A stretch of 49,342 bases of DNA, from contig JAGZJH010000015.1 of NCBI GenBank assembly GCA_018365815.1, positions 1 to 49,342 on the forward strand. Reading direction: 5' to 3'. Below, piece by piece: positions 25,776-34,452 of this stretch. The position numbers and the translations under genes were made by a program. Numbering within the stretch: the first letter of the stretch is position 1; each line of letters begins with the position of its first letter. The DNA is from Erysipelotrichaceae bacterium (lineage in GTDB: Bacteria; Bacillota_I; Bacilli_A; Erysipelotrichales; Coprobacillaceae). Under the pieces are notes generated by a model. The model was not told the origin of the DNA. It did not search any database and saw only the letters and a program-made list of their open reading frames with translations.

Positions 25776-25854
25776 AAGAGATATATTTTTTAAGTATTAG
25801 CTTTTGTTTAAAAAACTGGTTACATTAATTTTAAAGATATTTCATAAAATTCTC

Positions 25855-25885
25855 TTGACCTCGAGTGAACTCTATGAAGTATAAT
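25855..25885 (+). promoter_or_regulatory. MerR-type promoter (19-base spacer) for the Fe-S aldo/keto reductase
   Basis: TTGACC (25855-25860), a 19-base spacer and TATAAT (25880-25885). The spacer holds GAGT-GA-ACTC, so the core AGTGAACT is centred between the elements, as in operators of MerR activators, which untwist overlong spacers. The outer arms are less symmetrical than in the two related sites at 27.95 and 34.39 kb. Confidence 0.7.
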
Positions 25886-25906
25886 ATAATTATAGGAGGG
25901 ATAAAA

Positions 25907-27028
25907 ATGAGTAAAAAATTAGGTTTTGGATTAATGAGATTACCTTCATTAGATCCTAATGATTCATCAAAAATTGATATTGAACAAACTAAACAAATGG
26001 TGGACACATTTTTAGAAAGAGGGTTTACATATTTTGATACTGCATGGATGTATTGCGGCTTTGCAAGTGAAAATGCCGCTAAAGAAGCATTAGTAAATCG
26101 TCATCCAAGAGAGAGTTATACTTTAGCGACAAAATTACATTCAGGGTTTATTCAAAATAAAGAAGATCGTGATCGTATTTTTAATGAACAATTAGAAAAA
26201 ACAGGTGTAAGTTATTTTGATTATTATTTACTTCATGATATTAATACACACAGTATTGAAACATATAATCGCTTAGATTGTTTCAATTGGTTAATTGAAA
26301 AGAAAAAACAAGGCTTAGTTAAAACGATTGGTTTTTCTTTCCATGACGGACCTGAACTATTAGAAGAAGTATTAACAAATCATCCAGAATTTGAATTTGT
26401 ACAATTACAAATTAATTATTTAGACTGGGATAGTGTTGGAGTTCAATCACGTAAATGTTATGAAGTGGCGACAAAATTTAATAAACCGGTCATTGTGATG
26501 GAACCTGTTAAAGGCGGAACTTTAGCAAATGTTCCCGAAGAAGTCAGTACGATGTTTAAAACATATTCACCAAAAATGTCAATTCCTTCATGGGCTATTC
26601 GTTTTGTCGCAAGTTTAGATAATGTTATGATGGTATTAAGTGGGATGTCTACACTTGAACAAGTCATTGATAATACTGATTATATGATGGATTTTAAAGC
26701 GCTAAATGATGAAGAATATCAATTGATCAATCAAGCTGTGGAAATGATCAATTCAACTATTGCGATTCCATGTACTGGATGTTCATATTGTACAGATGGT
26801 TGTCCAATGAAAATTGCCATTCCTAAGTATTTTTCATTGTATAACGCAGATTTACAAGAAGTGGAAGAAAAAGGGTGGACACCGCAAGGGGAATATTATA
26901 ATAACTTGACAAAAACATTTGGTAAAGCAAGTGAGTGTATTGGCTGTGGGCAATGTGAAAATGTATGCCCACAACATTTAGCAATTATTGAAGGGTTACA
27001 AAAAGTAGCAGCTCATTTTGAAAAGTAA
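25907..27028 (+). CDS. Aldo/keto reductase with C-terminal 4Fe-4S ferredoxin domain
   Basis: Residues 1-270 form the (beta/alpha)8 reductase: FDTAWMYCGFASE with catalytic Asp and Tyr, LATKLHSG with the Lys, YLLHDIN with the His, and a C-terminal NADPH-binding stretch. Residues about 284-365 carry a ferredoxin-like part: CTGCSYCTDGCPMKIAIP and CIGCGQCENVCPQHL, suited to two clusters. It probably reduces carbonyl compounds with electrons linked to an Fe-S pathway, in the cytosol. TAGGAGGG precedes ATG 25907; an in-frame ATG at 25865 lies inside the promoter. A MerR-type promoter drives it. Confidence 0.9.
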   Translation: MSKKLGFGLMRLPSLDPNDSSKIDIEQTKQMVDTFLERGFTYFDTAWMYCGFASENAAKEALVNRHPRESYTLATKLHSGFIQNKEDRDRIFNEQLEKTGVSYFDYYLLHDINTHSIETYNRLDCFNWLIEKKKQGLVKTIGFSFHDGPELLEEVLTNHPEFEFVQLQINYLDWDSVGVQSRKCYEVATKFNKPVIVMEPVKGGTLANVPEEVSTMFKTYSPKMSIPSWAIRFVASLDNVMMVLSGMSTLEQVIDNTDYMMDFKALNDEEYQLINQAVEMINSTIAIPCTGCSYCTDGCPMKIAIPKYFSLYNADLQEVEEKGWTPQGEYYNNLTKTFGKASECIGCGQCENVCPQHLAIIEGLQKVAAHFEK

Positions 27029-27030
27029 TT

Positions 27031-27085
27031 AAAAACACCTTATGAAAGGGATTTGATGATTTCCTTTCAATAAGGTGTTTTTTTT
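27031..27085. terminator. Bidirectional terminator
   Basis: AAAAACACCTTATGAAAGG pairs with CCTTTCAATAAGGTGTTTTT (one mismatched base) between two convergent genes. A/T runs flank both sides, so it can stop transcription in either direction. Confidence 0.85.
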
Positions 27086-27908
27086 AAAAATCAGATTGAA
27101 TACTGATTGTTTGGTAGTTTTCAATTTCTTCAATTCTTTGTTCAAGTGCCTCTTTTACAATACGCACAGCATCACTGCCAAGTAATAAACGAGTTGGATA
27201 TTCTTCTTGATTTGCGACTTCTACGATCACTTGACCGGCTTTATCAGGATCACCGGGTTGATTTTTTAAATTCACAATATTTTCTTTACGAGTTTTACCG
27301 GCAGTTTCGTTATAATCATCGATTTTGTTTTGAGTGCCTTTTAGTGAAGTGTCGTAAAAATGAGTTCTAAATGAACCAGGTTCAACGATCATGACTTTAA
27401 TTCCTAAAGGTTTTAATTCTTTCATTAAACCATCACTCATTAATTCTAAGGCTGCTTTACTGGCTGCATAATATCCAGAACCGACTGCTGAACGCACAGC
27501 GGCAATTGATGAAATGTTAATAATTGCACCGTTTTTATTTTGACGCATTTTAGGTAAAACTGCTTTAATTAATTCAATTGGACCAAAGAAATTTGTGTTG
27601 AATAATAAATCAACATCATCTTGATCCCCTTCTTCAATTGAAGAACGATAACCATAACCGGCGTTGTTGACTAAAACATCAATGTTTTCAAAACGTTCAT
27701 ATCCTAATTTAACTGCTTTTTCAATACTTTCTTTTTGGGTAATGTCTAAAGTGACACCTAATGCAGTATTAGGATACATTTTAACTAAATCTTCAATTTT
27801 AGAACGATCTCTTGCAGTGATGATGGCTTGATCACCACTAGCAAGTACTGCTTTAGCGATTCCTTTACCAATTCCACTGCTACAACCTGTAATTAACCAT
27901 GTTTTCAT
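27084..27908 (-). CDS. SDR family oxidoreductase
   Basis: A classical short-chain dehydrogenase of 274 residues: TGCSSGIG nucleotide-binding motif (8-15), NNAGYG (85-90), catalytic Ser in INISSIAAV and YYAASK (Tyr and Lys about 153-157), then VEPGSFRT. It oxidises or reduces an alcohol/carbonyl pair with NAD(P). Asp-less TARDRSK after the second strand favours NADPH. ATGGAGGTATAAAAT precedes the minus-strand ATG. Its promoter has the best copy of the MerR-type operator. Confidence 0.9.
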   Translation of the reverse strand: MKTWLITGCSSGIGKGIAKAVLASGDQAIITARDRSKIEDLVKMYPNTALGVTLDITQKESIEKAVKLGYERFENIDVLVNNAGYGYRSSIEEGDQDDVDLLFNTNFFGPIELIKAVLPKMRQNKNGAIINISSIAAVRSAVGSGYYAASKAALELMSDGLMKELKPLGIKVMIVEPGSFRTHFYDTSLKGTQNKIDDYNETAGKTRKENIVNLKNQPGDPDKAGQVIVEVANQEEYPTRLLLGSDAVRIVKEALEQRIEEIENYQTISIQSDF

Positions 27909-27937
27909 ATTTTATACCTCCATTGTTGCCTAAAGTA

Positions 27938-27968
27938 ATCATACAACTTAAAGTTCACTTTAAGTCAA
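27938..27968 (-). promoter_or_regulatory. MerR-type promoter for the SDR gene
   Basis: On the minus strand TTGACT (27968-27963), 19 bases, TATGAT (27943-27938). A perfect dyad ACTTAAAGT, GA, ACTTTAAGT occupies 27946-27965, overlapping the -35 element and the spacer. Geometry and symmetry are those of MerR-controlled promoters. Confidence 0.8.
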
Positions 27969-28142
27969 TAGATAATTCAATTTTTTATCAAAATAGTTGT
28001 ATGACAGGGAATATAAAATCGTTTAAGATTTTATCATATGGTGTTAAAATATGAAAGAATAGTTTAAATTTTTATCAAATTAATATTAAGTTCTTTTTTT
28101 AAGCATATAATGTAATTTATGAAAAATAAAGGGGTGAATTTG

Positions 28143-31100
28143 ATGCTTCAAATTAAACAAATTAGTAAGAAGTATGTGACCGGTAATTTAACACAAATTG
28201 CCTTAGATCAAGTTTCATTAAATTTAAGGGATAATGAGTTTGTCGCCATTTTAGGACCTAGCGGAAGTGGGAAGACAACGCTTTTAAATATCATTGGTGG
28301 GTTAGATCGCTATGATAGTGGTGATTTAATTATTAATGGAATTTCAACTAAAAAATATAAAGATCGTGATTGGGATTCTTATCGCAATCATACTATTGGT
28401 TTTGTATTTCAAAGTTATAATCTTATTCCACATCAAACTTTATTAGCCAATGTTGAATTAGCTTTAACTATTTCAGGAATATCGAAAACTAAACGAAAAC
28501 AAAAAGCATTAGAAGCATTAAGGAAAGTAGGCTTAGAAAAACAATGTCATAAAAAACCCAGTCAACTTTCTGGTGGGCAAATGCAAAGAGTGGCGATTGC
28601 TCGTGCTTTAGTCAATGACCCAGATATTCTATTAGCCGATGAACCAACCGGTGCTCTTGATACACAGACAAGTATTCAAGTTATGGATTTATTAAAAGAA
28701 GTGGCTAAAGATCGATTGGTCGTAATGGTTACGCACAATCCTGAACTAGCACAAGAGTATGCTTCTCGTATCGTTAATTTAAAAGACGGAAAAATTATTT
28801 CAGATAGTCAACCTTTTAATATTGATCACAAAGAGTTAATCTCACCTAAACATCAAAATATGGGAAAAGCATCGATGTCTTTATTAACTTCATTATCATT
28901 AAGTTTCAATAATCTTAAGACTAAAAAAGGAAGAACGATTTTAACTGCCTTTGCCGGTTCAATTGGGATCATTGGAATAGCGCTTATTTTATCGTTATCT
29001 AATGGGGTTAATAGTTATATCCAATCAATTGAAGAAGAAACATTATCTCAATATCCATTACAAATTCAAAGTACCGGTTTTGATATGACTTCAATGTTAC
29101 TAGCCGGAACTGAAAAAGGGACTGATAATAACGATGATGTGAAAGTTAGTGAAATGATTACGAATATGTTTTCAAAAATCGGTTCAAACGATTTGACGTC
29201 GTTAAAACAATATTTAGAAAATGATAGTTCAAACATTAATGAATATACTAAAGCAATAGAGTATTCTTATAATGTAATTCCACAAATTTTTAGCTCTGAT
29301 GTTGAAAATTTACGACAAGTTAATCCTGATAAATCTTTTAGTGCTTTAGGAATTGGAACAACAAGTAACACTAATAGTATGATGTCAAGTGCGATGAGTA
29401 CAAATGTATTTGCGGCTATGCCAAGAAATACAAGTTTATTTAATGAACAATATGATATTAAAGCAGGTACATGGCCTCAAAATAGTCATGAATGTGTCCT
29501 AGTTTTAACAAATGACGGAAGTATTAGTGATTTTATGCTTTATACATTAGGACTAAGAGATCCTAAAGAACTTGATGAGATGATTAAACAATTTTCTTTA
29601 GAAGAAGAAGTCACTGTCCCTAATCAACTTTCAGGTTATAGTTATGAAGATATTTTAGGAATTACATTTAAATTAGTGAATGCGACTGATTTTTATCAAT
29701 ATGATAATGAATATAATGTCTATAAAGATAAATCAGATGACATTGATTATATGAAAAATATCGTTTCAAACGGTGAAGATTTAAAAATAGTAGGAATTGT
29801 GCAACCTAAAGAAGGTGTCAGTGCCACAATGCTATCTACCGGTATTTATTATCCGGCTACTTTGGAAGATGAAATTATAGAAAATGCTAAAAACAGTGAA
29901 ATTGTGCAAGCACAATTAGCTAAAAGTGATATGAATGTATTTACAGGAAAAAGTTTTAATGATTCATCAGATGAGAATGCTTTTGATATGACAAAACTAT
30001 TTTCAATTGATCCTTCAAAAATGCAATCTGCATTTAAATTCGATCAAAGCAAAATGAATTTAGATTTAAGTAACTTAAATAATGCTTTGACACAAATGTC
30101 CTTACCTGAAATAGATTTTAATACAATTTTAAGTCAAATTAAATTTGATATTTCAATGAGTGATATTGAAACAATGATGAAGGCTTTAGTAGATGATTTT
30201 CAAAATTATTTGACGATAAATCCGGAAGTTTCTTTTTCACAATCATTAAAACAATTATTTGAATATTTACAATCTAATGAAGTGAATCAAACCATAAAAA
30301 CAGAAATTGAAAAATATATCCAAGAAAATGGTGAAATCAAAATTACCAATGAACAATTACAAGCAATTTTTAATAAAGTCATAGAAGATTATTTAAAAGA
30401 AAATCAGTTACCAGATATTAATGATTTAAATAACTATTTTAAACAATATCTTAATAGCCCACAAGCGACACAAATTATGACTTCAAGCATTAATCAAATA
30501 ATTGAAAAAAATAATTTAGATCAACAAATATCTTCATTAATTAGTGAATATTCAAAAAATGCAATAACTTCTTTAAGTTCAACAATGCAAAAAGAATTAA
30601 CACAAAGTATGACAAAATTAAGTCAATCAATGAGTGAGGCAATGAGTTTTGATGCCAGTCAGTTTGCTTCTGCGATTCAAATGAAGATGAGTGAACAAGA
30701 ATTATCAGAGTTGATGTTATCTTTAATGAGTAAAGAGACAGCCACATATGAAAATAATTTAAGAAAATTAGGGTATGCCAATGTTGATGAACCTGCAACC
30801 ATTAATATTTATCCTAAGGATTTTGAAAGTAAAGAAAATGTATTAACTATTTTAGATCAATATAATTTAGATATGGAAAATAACAACCAAGAAGAAAAAG
30901 TAATTACTTATACGGATATGGTAGGGGCATTAATGAGTTCAGTGACAGATATTGTCAATGTCATTAGTTATGTATTAGTAGCTTTTGTCGCTATTTCGTT
31001 AATTGTTTCATCTATTATGATTGGGGTCATTACTTATATTAGCGTATTAGAACGTAAAAAAGAAATTGGTATTTTAAGAGCTATTGGGGCTTCTAAACGT

Positions 31101-31367
31101 AATATTTCTAATGTGTTTAATGCTGAAACATTTATTATCGGTTTATTTTCAGGGCTTTTAGGAATTGGGATTACATTAATTTTATTAATTCCAATTAATC
31201 ATGTCGTTCATAGTATTTCTAATTCTAATCAAATTAATGCAACTTTACCAATCGTAGCAGGAATTGTTTTAATTGCATTAAGTACTATTTTAACTTTAAT
31301 TGGTGGAATCATCCCTTCTAAAAAAGCAGCCAAAGAAGATCCGGTCAGTGCTTTAAGAAGTGAGTAA
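28143..31367 (+). CDS. ABC transporter, fused ATPase and FtsX-type permease
   Basis: Residues 1-225 are an ABC ATPase: Walker A GPSGSGKTT, Q-loop FQSYNLIPH, signature LSGGQMQRVAIARAL, Walker B ILLADEPTGALD. A first membrane helix (TILTAFAGSIGIIGIALILS) follows near 280. A very large extracytoplasmic part of about 600 residues, rich in Asn, Ser and Gln and with coiled-coil stretches, comes next; three helices close the protein (VISYVLVAFVAISLIVSSIM; FIIGLFSGLLGIGITLILLI; VAGIVLIALSTILTLIGGII). This is the MacB/FtsX mechanotransmission type. It may export or resist peptides. The start at 28143 follows AAAGGGGTG; 1,074 residues is longer than most MacB proteins (about 650). Confidence 0.9.
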   Translation: MLQIKQISKKYVTGNLTQIALDQVSLNLRDNEFVAILGPSGSGKTTLLNIIGGLDRYDSGDLIINGISTKKYKDRDWDSYRNHTIGFVFQSYNLIPHQTLLANVELALTISGISKTKRKQKALEALRKVGLEKQCHKKPSQLSGGQMQRVAIARALVNDPDILLADEPTGALDTQTSIQVMDLLKEVAKDRLVVMVTHNPELAQEYASRIVNLKDGKIISDSQPFNIDHKELISPKHQNMGKASMSLLTSLSLSFNNLKTKKGRTILTAFAGSIGIIGIALILSLSNGVNSYIQSIEEETLSQYPLQIQSTGFDMTSMLLAGTEKGTDNNDDVKVSEMITNMFSKIGSNDLTSLKQYLENDSSNINEYTKAIEYSYNVIPQIFSSDVENLRQVNPDKSFSALGIGTTSNTNSMMSSAMSTNVFAAMPRNTSLFNEQYDIKAGTWPQNSHECVLVLTNDGSISDFMLYTLGLRDPKELDEMIKQFSLEEEVTVPNQLSGYSYEDILGITFKLVNATDFYQYDNEYNVYKDKSDDIDYMKNIVSNGEDLKIVGIVQPKEGVSATMLSTGIYYPATLEDEIIENAKNSEIVQAQLAKSDMNVFTGKSFNDSSDENAFDMTKLFSIDPSKMQSAFKFDQSKMNLDLSNLNNALTQMSLPEIDFNTILSQIKFDISMSDIETMMKALVDDFQNYLTINPEVSFSQSLKQLFEYLQSNEVNQTIKTEIEKYIQENGEIKITNEQLQAIFNKVIEDYLKENQLPDINDLNNYFKQYLNSPQATQIMTSSINQIIEKNNLDQQISSLISEYSKNAITSLSSTMQKELTQSMTKLSQSMSEAMSFDASQFASAIQMKMSEQELSELMLSLMSKETATYENNLRKLGYANVDEPATINIYPKDFESKENVLTILDQYNLDMENNNQEEKVITYTDMVGALMSSVTDIVNVISYVLVAFVAISLIVSSIMIGVITYISVLERKKEIGILRAIGASKRNISNVFNAETFIIGLFSGLLGIGITLILLIPINHVVHSISNSNQINATLPIVAGIVLIALSTILTLIGGIIPSKKAAKEDPVSALRSE

Positions 31368-31421
31368 AGTAGACAAAACGCTTTATTTGTCAATATTTAG
31401 ATATTTTATATTAAATGTCAA

Positions 31422-31449
31422 TTGAAAACTCTTGTGATTATTATACAAT
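31422..31449 (+). promoter_or_regulatory. Putative promoter nested in a terminator
   Basis: TTGAAA (31422-31427), 16 bases, TACAAT (31444-31449). The -10 element lies in the loop of the terminator below, so transcripts starting here would lack its left arm and not be terminated. Confidence 0.45.
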
Positions 31450-31476
31450 ATAAGTATAAAACAAGAGTTTTTTTTT
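31425..31476 (+). terminator. Terminator of the ABC transporter gene
   Basis: AAAACTCTTGT (31425-31435) pairs perfectly with ACAAGAGTTTT (31461-31471), followed by a T-run to 31476 and at once by the GGAGG of the next gene. The 25-base loop is unusually long. Confidence 0.75.
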
Positions 31477-31488
31477 GGAGGTGGAAAG

Positions 31489-32067
31489 ATGAAGTATTTA
31501 TATTTAATGCGTCATGGTGAAACGTTGTTTAATGCACAACATAAAATTCAAGGGTGGTGTGATTCACCATTAACTCAAAATGGCATTAATCAAGCTAAAA
31601 AAGCAGGGGAGTATTTTAAAAGTCATCATATTCATTTTGATCATGCGTATAGTTCAACAAGTGAAAGATGTTCTGATACATTAGAATTAGTGACTTCAAT
31701 GCCTTATCAGCGTTTAAAAGGTTTAAAAGAAAATTTTTATGGTGAATTAGAAGGCGAAAGTGAACGATTAAATCGTCATCTATCACCGAAAGATTGTGAG
31801 ACATTTTATCTTCAATATGGTGGCGAATCTTCTAATGAAGTCAGGGATAGAATGTATCAAACTTTACTAGAAATTATGCAAAAAGAAGATCATCATAGTG
31901 TACTTGCAGTGAGCCACAGTGGGGCGTGTTTTAATTTTTTAAGAGCCATTCAAGATCCAATGGAGGAGTTGAAAAAAGGATTTGGCAATTGTGCGATATT
32001 TGTTTATGAATTTGAAAACAATACATTTAAGTTAAAAGAAGTTATACGACAAAAGAAGGAGGATTAA
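31489..32067 (+). CDS. Histidine phosphatase family protein
   Basis: The 192-residue protein has the phosphoglycerate-mutase-like signature LMRHGETLFN with the catalytic His at residue 8, a second Arg/Glu region (YSSTSERCSDTLELV), and the distal His in AVSHSGACFNFL. It hydrolyses phosphoesters through a phosphohistidine intermediate; the substrate is unknown. TTGGAGGTGG precedes the ATG. The next gene, a reductase, starts two bases after its stop, so the two form an operon. Confidence 0.9.
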   Translation: MKYLYLMRHGETLFNAQHKIQGWCDSPLTQNGINQAKKAGEYFKSHHIHFDHAYSSTSERCSDTLELVTSMPYQRLKGLKENFYGELEGESERLNRHLSPKDCETFYLQYGGESSNEVRDRMYQTLLEIMQKEDHHSVLAVSHSGACFNFLRAIQDPMEELKKGFGNCAIFVYEFENNTFKLKEVIRQKKED

Positions 32068-32068
32068 A

Positions 32069-33049
32069 ATGGAATATGTACAATTAGGAAATTCAAATTT
32101 AAAAGTTTCAAGAATTTGTTTAGGGTGTATGGGATTTGGTGAAGCTAGTCAAGGAATGCACTCATGGACTTTACCATATAATGAATCTAAGCAAATTATT
32201 AAATATGCATTAGATAACGGAATTAATTCTTTTGATACAGCAATGGGATATCAATCAGGAACAAGTGAAATTTTTCTAGGAAGAGCGATTAAAGAATTAA
32301 CCAATCGTCAAAATGTAGTGATTGCAACTAAATATATGCCACGTACTCAAGAACAAATTAAACAAGGGATTAGTGCTAAAGAACATATTGAAAAATGTTT
32401 AAATGATAGTTTGAAACGTTTGGATATGGATTATGTTGATTTATATATCATGCATCGTTATGATTATGATACCCCTATTGAAGAAACTATGAACATTCTT
32501 CATGACTTAGTAAAATCAGGGAAAGTGAAAACAATTGGAATTTCAAATTGTTATGCTTGGCAACTTGCTAAAGCGAATGAATACGCTAAAAACAATGACT
32601 TAACTCCATTTGTTTCGGTTCAAGGTCATTATAATTTGATTTTTAGAGAAGAAGAAAGAGAAATGAAGCCTTATTGTGATTTACATCATGTGGCTTTAAC
32701 GCCTTATAGTGCTTTGGCTTCAGGAAGATTGGCCAAAATGCCAGGAAGTGAGTCAAAACGTTTAAAAGAAGATCAATATGCCAAAGGAAAATACGATGCT
32801 TCAAAAGAGGTTGATGCATTAATTATTGAACGTGTGATTGAAATTGCAAAAGCAAAAGATGTGTCAATGACAGAAATTTCACTGTCATGGTTATTAACTA
32901 AAACAACTTCACCTATTATTGGAGCAACAAAACTTCATCATATTGATGGGGCAATTAAAGCATTAAATACGACTTTAACTAATGAAGAAATTGCTTATTT
33001 AGAAGCTCCTTATGTTCCTCATAAACTTGTGGGAGTGATGGCACAATAA
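32069..33049 (+). CDS. Aldo/keto reductase
   Basis: A 326-residue aldo/keto reductase of the yeast-voltage-channel/YajO-like type: SRICLGCMGFGEAS at the start, FDTAMGYQSGTSE (Asp, Tyr), VIATKYMPR (Lys), YIMHRYDYD (His), and SWLLTKTTSPIIGATK for NADP binding. It reduces aldehydes or ketones. AAGGAGGATT precedes ATG 32069. It overlaps the transcript of the histidine phosphatase gene, almost without spacing. Confidence 0.9.
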   Translation: MEYVQLGNSNLKVSRICLGCMGFGEASQGMHSWTLPYNESKQIIKYALDNGINSFDTAMGYQSGTSEIFLGRAIKELTNRQNVVIATKYMPRTQEQIKQGISAKEHIEKCLNDSLKRLDMDYVDLYIMHRYDYDTPIEETMNILHDLVKSGKVKTIGISNCYAWQLAKANEYAKNNDLTPFVSVQGHYNLIFREEEREMKPYCDLHHVALTPYSALASGRLAKMPGSESKRLKEDQYAKGKYDASKEVDALIIERVIEIAKAKDVSMTEISLSWLLTKTTSPIIGATKLHHIDGAIKALNTTLTNEEIAYLEAPYVPHKLVGVMAQ

Positions 33050-33074
33050 AAAAAACAGCAGACGCTGTTTTTTT
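33048..33074. terminator. Bidirectional terminator
   Basis: AAAAAACAGC and GCTGTTTTTT flank the loop AGAC between convergent genes; A-runs and T-runs on both sides serve both directions. Confidence 0.85.
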
Positions 33075-33621
33075 ATTGTTTATTTTTATAAGCTAAATAA
33101 TACTGTCTTGCATACATGACTAAAGATAAACTCATAAAACCTAAAGTGATGATAATTAAAAATAGTGACAAATGCATTGTCATATCAACAATTAATAAAT
33201 GTAAGATGATACAGATAAAAATAACAACAGTTGATAGTTTTCCATACCATTTTGCACTATCGGCAATATCGTGAGCGAGTGCAAATAATCCCATTAATGC
33301 CATACAGAATTCTTTAATAATTAAAGCGATTAGTAAATAAAGTGTTAATGGGTGTATTTTAACTAAACAAACCATTAATGTAAATTGTGTCATTTTATCT
33401 GCAATTGGATCAAGTATTTTCCCTAATTTAGTCACCATGTGGTAATGACGAGCGATGTAACCATCAGTAATATCCGTTAAACTTGAAATGACAAAAACAA
33501 TTAAAGTTAAAAGATAATCCTGTTTTTGATAAAATAGCCATACAATAATAGGGATCATAATAATACGACTTAATGATAATAAGTTAGGTATAGTAAATAT
33601 TTCATGTTTATATTTTTTCAT
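33073..33621 (-). CDS. CDP-alcohol phosphatidyltransferase family protein
   Basis: The 182-residue membrane protein contains the complete family signature, DITDGYIARHYHMVTKLGKI followed by LDPIADK (D-x2-DG-x2-AR-x8-G-x3-D-x3-D), at about residues 52-78, with five or six hydrophobic helices. Length and sequence (IPNLLSLSRIIMIPIIV) resemble phosphatidylglycerophosphate synthase PgsA, which joins CDP-diacylglycerol and glycerol 3-phosphate. I do not give the symbol because a genuine PgsA may be encoded elsewhere. GGAGG is eight bases before ATG 33621; an in-frame TTG further upstream overlaps that site. Confidence 0.85.
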   Translation of the reverse strand: MKKYKHEIFTIPNLLSLSRIIMIPIIVWLFYQKQDYLLTLIVFVISSLTDITDGYIARHYHMVTKLGKILDPIADKMTQFTLMVCLVKIHPLTLYLLIALIIKEFCMALMGLFALAHDIADSAKWYGKLSTVVIFICIILHLLIVDMTMHLSLFLIIITLGFMSLSLVMYARQYYLAYKNKQ

Positions 33622-33896
33622 ATTAAAGGCCTCCAATAAATATATTGAACTTAAAAGATATTTTATAATATTTAATGGTAAATAGAAATAGTTTTGCGTT
33701 AATTTATTAATATAATCAAAAAAATTGAGGTAAAATCTTAAATAAGAAAGTATAGTAACCGTATCTAAATATTTATTTTAAATTAATAAATTACCATGCC
33801 TAAAGTGTATGAAAACTAATAAAAAATAGGTATTAGATTTTTGATTAAGTAGGGTCATAATTGAAGTAGAAATAGATAGAAAGGATGGAAATATTT

Positions 33897-34289
33897 ATGA
33901 AATGTTTATTTGGTTTAAGAAATGAAAATGTAGAATATCAACAATATTTTGAGGGTAAAAGTTATTTAAAGGCCCTTGCTAGAAGTGGTGGTGTTGGTGT
34001 GGCGAATGTCACTTTTGAACCGGGTTGTCGTAATCATTGGCATATTCATCATAAAGGTGGACAAATTTTATTAGTTACTGATGGTAGAGGAGATTATCAA
34101 GAATGGGGTAAAGAAGCTATAGAACTTAAATCGGGTGATGTGGTTAATATTCCTCCCGAAGTTAAACATTGGCATAGTGCAAGTAAAGATAGTTGGTTTA
34201 GCCATATCGCAATTGAAGTACCGGCAAAAGATGCTTCTAATGAATGGTGTGAAGCCGTTAGTGAAGAAGATTATAATGCTTTAAAGTAG
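33897..34289 (+). CDS. Cupin domain protein
   Basis: The 130-residue protein shows the cupin motifs: motif 1 GCRNHWHIHHKGGQILLVTD with three His and Glu-like ligand positions, and motif 2 GDVVNIPPEVKHWHSASKD. A metal-binding single-domain beta barrel is expected. Relatives are often encoded next to carboxymuconolactone decarboxylase-like proteins, as in this region. GAAAGGATGG precedes ATG 33897; the ATG at 33885 overlaps that site and is less likely. Confidence 0.85.
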   Translation: MKCLFGLRNENVEYQQYFEGKSYLKALARSGGVGVANVTFEPGCRNHWHIHHKGGQILLVTDGRGDYQEWGKEAIELKSGDVVNIPPEVKHWHSASKDSWFSHIAIEVPAKDASNEWCEAVSEEDYNALK

Positions 34290-34376
34290 ACTGTTATCAG
34301 TTTGCTTTTTTTACATCTAATTTTTAAATCTATAAGTATAACTTATAAATGAATATAAAATTTTTTAAATTATCTA

Positions 34377-34407
34377 TTGACTTAAAGTGAACTTCAAGTA
34401 TTACAAT
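34377..34407 (+). promoter_or_regulatory. MerR-type promoter for the SDR/AKR operon
   Basis: TTGACT (34377-34382), 19 bases, TACAAT (34402-34407). The dyad ACTTAAAGT, GA, ACTTCAAGT covers 34380-34399 with one mismatch, nearly identical to the site at 27946-27965. Confidence 0.8.
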
Positions 34408-34452
34408 GAATTCGCAAAGTAAAAAGTATATTAAATAAAGGAGGTGTGAAAA

